NCBI GenBank assembly: GCA_002633005.1
Contig: NMRA01000153.1
Coordinates: 755,637-819,636, forward strand
From: Phoronis australis
Lineage: Eukaryota; Phoronida; Phoronidae
Direction: 5' to 3'
DNA: 64,000 nt
The stretch's first letter is position 1, and each line of letters opens with the position of its first letter. Both the position numbers and the translations under genes were made by a program. This document shows, one piece after another, positions 48,501-57,500 of this stretch. The notes under the pieces are model-generated. The model saw only the letters and a list, made by a program, of their open reading frames with translations, searched no databases and was not told the origin of the DNA.

Positions 48501-51500
48501 AACACATTGTACTGTGTACACTGAGCTAACACATTGTACTGTGTGCCACTGAGCTAACACATTGTACTGTGTGCCACTGAGCTAACACATTGTACTGCGT
48601 GCCACTGAGCTAACACATTGTACTGTGTGCCATTGAGCTAACACATTGTACTGTGTACACTGAGGTAACACATTGTACTGTGTGCCACTGAGCTAACACA
48701 TTGTACAGCTTGCTATTGAGTTAACACATTGTACTACTCGCCAATGAACTAACACATTGTCCTACTGGCTATTAAACACAGAATGTTGGTCATTGGAGTT
48801 TGCTCAGTGGAAGTGACTTCATAACAAGGATGCCGGTCTTTTTCTGGCCCCTTTCCGTCTCTGTCTGTTGATCCATGTAGAGTAAATACACTCCAAGAGA
48901 AAAGTAATTAACATCCACAAATGACTCATCAAGATAACCAGGGTCTGTATTTTAATTACAAGATCTACCAAAAATGGTTGATTTCCCTTTTGAAGTGTTA
49001 CTAAAAGCAATAGCTGCAAAACACAATTCTGTACCACTATATGAACACTCACCATTTCGTTCTGGATTTATGTTCCAAACTATGCTTGACGGTCATGAGA
49101 CTTACTGTAATGTATTCAGTTTTTTTCTTCACTCATTCTTTCTTTCAAAAATAATGGAAATTTTATCAAGGTGGCAAAATTAATTACGGTGAAAGCTCAC
49201 CAATTAAGGACAAAATATGGTGGACAAGCGAACTTAAACTTTCACACTGACGAAGATATGAATTAACTCAAAATACTAATTAGCTAAAATTGTGTCCCAT
49301 AGATCATATTAATATTTTGAAAGATGGACATTAGAAGCTCTTGAAAGATAAAACAAAACAACAACAACGCAAAGTGCTAAATGAGACCACAACTGCACCA
49401 TAAATGGTGTGCTTCAAGGGGCCACTAGGGGGCATCACAGTAATCAGACCATCTGAAAATTGACATCAGTCGTGCTTTTGACAGTAGAAACACATCTGTC
49501 AGTTTTCATGCCAATCCTTTGAGTGGTTTTTCACATAGAGGCAGACAATAAAAAACAAATGATGAACATAGCCACAAGATGGTTCAAAATTCAACTAATC
49601 TTATGAAAATGGAAATGCACTGTTGTCTCCTTAAAGAAGCTTAATCATTTGCCAAATATCATAACAAGAGCAACGCAGAGCGTTGAACTGCGCCCACAAT
49701 TGCACCGCATACGGTATCCTTCTAGGGTTGTTTAGTGGTACCATAAAGTGGCCAGTAGAGGGCATATATGTAGTATGTTGTACTTTACAAAATGGAAAGG
49801 CATGGTCATTGTCTCCTCAATAGGCTAGGGGCAAAATGTGAGTGATCTTCATAATACAAGCACATCCTATACAGCAGTTGCTTAAAGCACCACAGAAACA
49901 TAGAATTAAAAACAAATTTACCAACATACGAGATTAGCACAGCATTAGAATGCCAGAAACAAATTTCTACTTGGAACTTTCCCTTCATAGTTACGAAGTA
50001 ACACAAAGTATACACCTGAAGACCTATGAAAATACAGAGGTCAATGTAAAATACTAAAATTGCCACTAGAGGCAAATACTAAAATTGCCACTAGAGCCAT
50101 ACCGGTAGTCAGAATCATCCTAAAGTCATCATCGTCCGTTGTCAACATCACATAAATACACTTGCTAAATTTAGTAAAGATCCTGCAAACGGTTTGGGAG
50201 ATACAGCCATGAGCGCAAAAAAAAACAAAACTGCCACTAGGAGGTGCCACAGTAGTCCAAATCGTCTGAAAATCATTGTCAGCTGTCTTCCTTAAAGTAA
50301 GCACATACACGCCAATTTTCACAATCATCCTTTGAGCGGTTTGTTTGATAGAGGGGTGGACGCAAAAATACAGACTCGAAAACACTAAAAATGGCCACTA
50401 GGTGGCGCAAACTATGTCAAATCCATCTGAAAACGGGAGGATAGCGTTATCTCACTAATAGGTGCCTACATACCAAATTTCATGAAAACTTGTTAAGGAC
50501 TTGTGAAGATACAAAGGTAAGCATAAAAAAAATTAAAATTGCCACTAGGGGGCACACCGGTAGTCGGATCCGTCCAAAAGTCGTCATCTTCTGTTGCTAA
50601 CATCATATAAATATACTTACACAATTTCGTACAGATCCTGCGAACGGTTTAGGAGATACAGCCATAGGCGCAAAAAAACAAAACTGCCACTAGGAGGCGC
50701 CACTGTAGTCGAAATCGTCGGAAAATCATCGTCAACCGTTCTCTACAGAGTAAGCATATACATGCCAATTTTCACAATCATCCTTTGAGCGGTTTGGTTG
50801 ATAGAGGGGTGGACGCACAAAAACAGACTCGAAAACACTAAAAATGGCCACTAGGTGGCGCAAACTATGTCGAATCCATCTGAAAATGCCAGGATAGCGT
50901 CATCTCACTAATAGGTGCCTACATTCCAAATTTCATGAAAATCTATTCAGGACTTTTGAAGATACAAAGGTAAGCGTAAAAAACTAAAATTGCCACTAGG
51001 GGGCACACCGGTAGTCGGATCTGTCTGAAAGTTCGCACATGCCGTCCCATTCATGAATGGAACATATGTGTCAAATTTCATGAACGTATGTCAAAGGGTT
51101 TTGGAGATAGAACAGCGGACGCCGGACGCCGCCCGGACGGACGGACGGACAGAGATGACGGCATAATGCGTCCACATATATGTGGGCGCATAAAAATCTG
51201 TCAAAACACTCACAAGATACAGAGGCAAATGTAAAAAAAATAAATTGTCTCTAGGGGACAAACTGGTATTCAGATACTTCTCAAAGTCGTAGCCATTAAC
51301 TGTCATAATCACAAGAGTACACTTGCCAAACTTCACAAAGTTCCGGCAATGGATTAAGGAGAATCAGACAGACACAGGAAAAACATAATTGGCTTTAGGG
51401 GGTGCCACAAAAGTTGGACCTGTTCAAAAATCAATGTTAACCACGGTCTTCTCAGTAGGACTACAGCTACTGCAGATAAAGAGAGAGATAACAAAAGCCA

Positions 51501-54500
51501 GAGAGTAAAAAATAATGTCCAAACTGAGATGACGACAATATGTGGCTGCATAATATATATAAGGACACAAAAAAAATTGTCAACAATTTTGTCCAAAATC
51601 GGTGAGATTTTAAGGTAGCGTATCTTAACACGACTGAAACTTTTGTTGTCTGATGTCAATCACAAGATAAACTGTAGGTGGAGATAAACCTAAGTATGCG
51701 GAATGCCTTGAAGTGGTTTGTCACGAAATCATAGGCGTGGAAGTAAATGGAAATGTTCAACGAGAGCAAATTGATGACCTTGAACTTTGGTAAACTCATG
51801 TCAAACTTTTCTAATACAGCTGACTATGCTTGGGGTCGGTACTTCACAGGTTGATTTGATTGGATTGAAGACAAAAGTCTTTCATGCAGTCAACTTTTAC
51901 ATGAATTTCATCTTGTATTCAGGCAATTTCCAAGTCTCAACTTTTACGCATAAACTGATTTCAAAACTTCAAACAGGGCCTGCCTACACAATGTATATCA
52001 ACCAGGTCACACTGCCTCCTCCCTGCCTATACAAGATAGATGTACTGTTTTAAAATGAGTAGATTTTCACTAGCAAAAAACAATGTTTATTTGAAATCCT
52101 CACATATTTTACACAATGCATGGCATTTTTGTTACATACGGTTACACGTAACCTTATCAATGCATCATTTTGTGGCAAAGCATCACACAACCCACAAAAA
52201 ATTGTGCAACTAAATGTTTTACTAAAATATGACCATCAGAAATGAGATAAAGCTGCACCATTTCCAAGATATGTGACAAGACGTTTTAAATATTTGTTAC
52301 ATAAGGTTCGTGGTGAAAACTGTGGATTATTGTAGTCAGATATGTGATATGCAAGCCAACTTAAACGAGGACGAATTTTTTAATATATATTTTATCATAC
52401 ATATTGTGTGACCTATTTTTAAGACGTGCATTTACACAAATCTTCAGAGGGCTAAGTGGTATCATTTATTTATATGTCATTGCGGAATTGCGGAGACATT
52501 TGAACTTATTAAGTGTGTGTTTATTCCATGTAAAATAGCAGCAATTTATTATAAACTAATCAACGTACAGAACAAATTAACATAAATAATGAAATAAAAG
52601 ACAAATAGCCTTCTGCTACTTGTACTACTAGATTGGAAGTAAGTTGAGCAGGTGATCAGAACCAGAAGTTGTGTTAAGATAATAACTTAATAAAAACAAC
52701 ATGTATTTAAACCGGCTTGACATGTTTCGGCGTTTATAAAGTCACCATCCTCAGAAGCGTAAACAGTGGCCACCTTGCTGGGCCCAACAACAAGCAATGA
52801 CAAGTAACAACAATTGTGACAATCTGTGGTGTGCCAGTTGCCTAGTGGTGTTTTAATAAACGCTGAAACATGTCAAGCCGGTTTAAACCCATCATCGTTT
52901 TTATCAACATATGTTGCTACTTACTACCATGGAGATAATTACTTGTTAAAATTTCATTGAATTAATAAAAGAGTATCATAATTTTATCAAATAGATTGTT
53001 CCATAACCCAGTTAATCCAAACTCAATATACCATTTCATAGGTTTCAATTCAATGCAATTCTGTACTTTAGGTGAATGATTCAATTAACTGGAGCCAGTT
53101 CTAGTCAGGAGCAGTATGAGCATTATTCAATGGAAGAACTCAGGACTGGTTCACATCACTTCTGGTTAGTTTAGCCAACTAAAACTCAATCAGGTAGATA
53201 TCACTTGAAAATGTGGCTGTGAACATAATTATACTAATTATACAAAAAATCAAAGTTAGGATGGGCCAAGTAAACAAACTTTGAGAAATGTTTTAGTATC
53301 TGTTCTAAAAAGTTTGATAATGTCATACCTTGATTCTGCCATCTACGTCATGCAAATGTGCAGCAAGATGGCTGTTGACTATGATGAAGTTGACTCCATA
53401 GAGGTCAGCACGAATACTCAGGCCACCTTTATTGCCCTACAAGTTGAATAACAAAGTAACAAGAGCTATGTAGAGCAATGAAATGTGCCCAAAACTGCAA
53501 TACAAACGGTGTGCTCTTAATCGTGTTTTTAGTAAAAATAGCCATCAGATGGCGCAAAATACGTCAAACCCGTCCAAAATTGGGAAAGCATCGTCACCTC
53601 TCAATTACAAAACTATGGTGCAAAATGGGCTGAATCTGTTCATAAATGAAAAGGCATAGTTGTCACATTAATAAACCTATTTGCCAAATTTCATGAAAAT
53701 CCATCGATGAACTCAACAGATACAAGGTCAACGAAAAAAACTGCCACTAGGTGGCACACCTGTAGTTGAAATTGGTCACAAACTCTTCGTCATCTGCCAC
53801 ATTTCACAAATACCCTCCATAGAGTTAAGTAGATACAACCAGGTGGCACAGAATATGTCGAATCCACCCAAAAACAAAAAGGCGTAATCACCTCTTTAAT
53901 AGAAATATACTAGGCCAAGCAAAGTTTTATGAAAATTGATCGATTAACTCCAAAGATATAGAGACAAATATAAAAAATAAAACTACCAATAAGGGGCACA
54001 CCTGTACCCATATTGGTCTCAAACTCGGCGTCATCAGTTATCATCTCTATAGGGGGTGCTATCATATTTTCTTTTCTCCATCTCTAAAGAGCACCAGGCT
54101 ATGTTTATAAGGAGTTTATTTCTGGTACTAGGACCTGTTTCATTAAAGTTGCAACTTGATGAGCCTTTTAGCATGCACCATTCAAGTGCCACTACATTAT
54201 CGGTTTTGAATCTCCTAAAAACACTGGCAGGTGTAAATCCAACTTAACACCAAAAATGTTTTTGAGTCGTGAAGAAGACACGATTTCTAAAATTACAGAC
54301 AAAGGAGGCAGTGTGGTCAGTGAGATATGTGTCCGCTTCCTTTACTCAAAGTTGTGGGTGCGAGTCCCACTTGGGCACACTGCTAGACCCTTGGGTCAGG
54401 CCTCTAGCTCCTCCACTCAGTTTTTGTGAAAATTATAGCGAGAGATGAATAAAACAACACAACCATAATGAAGTCAACAAGTACCACGCGACTATTCCGG

Positions 54501-57500
54501 GAAGACAAATAAAAGAACATGACTGAGGTCAAAGGTTAATCCACAGTTAAGCATAAAAATGGTTCCAGATGATGCTTCTAATGCCATTGCATGTGGTAGC
54601 ATCAAAGGATTGACTAGTCTTCATGTATGCACTCTACACTTAACAGCAGGATCATTCTGATTAACCATGGTTCCCATGGAAACTATAGGCACTTACCCAG
54701 TAACCTGTTAATCCGGTTTTTGTGTACTCTGACTCTATATTTCTCACATATGGTAAGTGGCACCTCTTTACATAAGCAAGTAACAGCAAGCCTTGCATGA
54801 AAACATGCTTGAACTGCAAAAAAGGCAAATCTGTACAATCAGCCATTGAATAATTCAACACTTAAAATCGTAAGTGAATTATACTTCAATCTTCAACTAT
54901 CGCAAATTATAATGTTAAAAGAAGGCTGATTTTAAATGCAAACGTGTATCTGTCGCAGGGTGACCACACAGTAGGAATAAGATCTTACATTTTGTAAAAA
55001 ACACTTTTTTTGAAAATTTTGTCCATCCACTTTAAAAGTGCAATGCACCTGTAGTTGCTGATCGGTGACTTGGAATCTTTTTGCAGATAGGTATCATGAT
55101 GCCTTCTAAGTTCTTTACAATATGAAAGCAAACATCCCACGGAAAATATCTTGTTCAATAGTTTACCAACAATATGACTTAGAGTGACAATTTTGAGCAC
55201 TTCACTGTTATACCATCAGATCCTTCACCTGGGGCTGGTTCACTTGTAGATTCTAGGTGAGTTTTTTTATTTCTAGGGGTTGTGGTGATCTGTAAAATGA
55301 TACAGCTGAACAATCTGTGGAGAGCTGGATAACAACTGGTAGGGTGTTGGGTAGTGTGGCCTTTCTTGATTAATTTCTAGTAATCTGATGAGACTTTGAT
55401 GACTTGTTGATTATGTTTGCCAGAGTTCAACTGTGGCACTTTTCAATAACAACTAACTGCATTTCATAATTTTTTTTTGATTTCTGGAATATGAAAAACA
55501 TCATTGGGTGTCCCAGTATTTTATACTTTACATTCTCTATTGAGACACTAGTGTATATATGTGACTTCATCGGCTTTATGTTCAGTCCAATGAGCAGGGT
55601 GCCCCAGTGCACTACGTTCCCTTCTAGCCCATGAAACTGTAAGATAGTCCAGACTGTCTCCACCACTGGTTGACAGTCCACCACACTTGGATTACCTGAC
55701 AATATCCGCGTGGTGCTAAGAACTTCCCTAGCTCCACAGTCCAGTTGTCCGAGTACAGATTAGCCGCCGCAGCACTGGCAAGACTGTGCACCTCCTGCAG
55801 GCTACAAGCAACATTACTTAAAAAGGCTGTTGATACAGTCAAACTTTGTTACAACAAATCTCCCTAGACCTATCCAAGAAATTTGTTGTAACTGTGGTGA
55901 GCTGTAACCAAATCAACTTTTTAGATAAAACAAAAACGATGGAATACCAGTAGAGTTGGATTTCATTGGTAGAACTTCAAGAGCAACACCTGTGCAGGTA
56001 CAGTAAATTGTTAAACTTGCACAAGGAATGACAGGCACACCTTATTTGAAGGCACGAGGCTAGGCTTGCGCTAGCTGCTCCCCAACTCTCCATCCAGGCC
56101 TTTATCCAGGATTTCGAAAATAGGGTGTCCAAAATGGGGTTTCCAATATTCCAGGGCGTCCATGATTCCGACGCGTAACCCCACCCCCCAGCAATCCCCC
56201 CAAACACACAGATTTTTACACCTAAGTTAAATTACAAAACAGCCTTCTGTAGTGAGCATTTTTACTGAAAAAAATGTGGACCAACACTTTTACAATGCTA
56301 TCAAGCAAGTGTGAGCATAGCAACATTGTATATACTTTGAATATAGTATTACTGTATATTTCTTCCTGCTTTGAAAAAAGAGCCCCTACTATGAGCCTTC
56401 AGAGGCTTCCTAGTATTCATTATAATGTCCAAACTTGAAAGGTTCCTATTGACAATGGGCGTCCAAATGATACATTGGACGTCCTTGCCAGGACGTCCAG
56501 ATTAGTGCGTACGCTGCACAAAGGCCTGTCACCATTGGCGAATTGCGAGTGGCACTGGCGATGGTAGAGTTAAGTCCATTCGCCAACTTGGCGAGTGCTT
56601 TCGCAATTTGACACTAAAAATTATTTCGCGGAAACCAGCGCTCTTGGTAATGGTGATTTCGAGCTTCATAGCGAGATCTTGTGTAGGTGCTGCCACTTGT
56701 TGTCTGCAAATGACAATGCTAAAACAACAAATAGAAACTACACTACTTTGGCAGCAAACGTGTCCCAGTCTCTCGATAACTTTTCACACTCGCCACATTT
56801 AGGCAGCTGACAAGGTATGACATGTGACACATTTTGATTTAAAAACAGATCACAAACTTGGCCTTTGCAGAGTCATCTGCAGCTTTAACTCCCTGAAAGG
56901 AAAACCTGTCAGAGTCAAGTCCCAAACAACTCACATGCATTATTGACATGACAAATGATGCACTGAAAAATTGCTATATGTTATTAAGGAAGATGAAGAG
57001 ATTCGTGCAATATTAGGACACTAGGTATTAAAACTTGACACTATTTACCCCTACTCCAATGACGTCAGGCCATGCCTCTCTATTAATACCTACCACAATG
57101 ACGAGAGGCAACGCCTCACTATTAAGTATCAAAAGTTGACACTATTAACCCCACTCTAATGACGACAAGCCATGCCTCTCTATTAGGTATCAAAAATTGA
57201 CACTATTTAGTAAAATACCTACCACAATACAATGACGGCAGGCCACGCCTCACTATTTGACACTATTTACCCCACTCCAATAAGGACAGGCCATGCCTCT
57301 CTATTAGTATAAAAGATTAACTAAGTGTATATTGCTGAAGAATAAAATTATTATAAAAAAGACCACGAGCCACACTTTTCCATTAGGCATCAAAAATTCA
57401 TACTATTTACCCCACTCCGATGACCACAAGCCACACCTCTCTATTAGGTATCACAAATTCACACTATTTACCCCACTCCAATGACCACAACCCACACCTC

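Noticed and set aside
54308-54383. A tRNA gene
   Set aside because: A- and B-box-like words and a possible 7-bp end pairing exist, but arm spacing does not fold to a tRNA, and a collinear second copy with the same non-tRNA tail shows it is a SINE.
56842-56890. Minus-strand exon candidate after an acceptor (GVKAADDSAKAKF)
   Set aside because: The flanking phosphatase exons join in phase without it, the sequence does not match the family, and there is no good donor.
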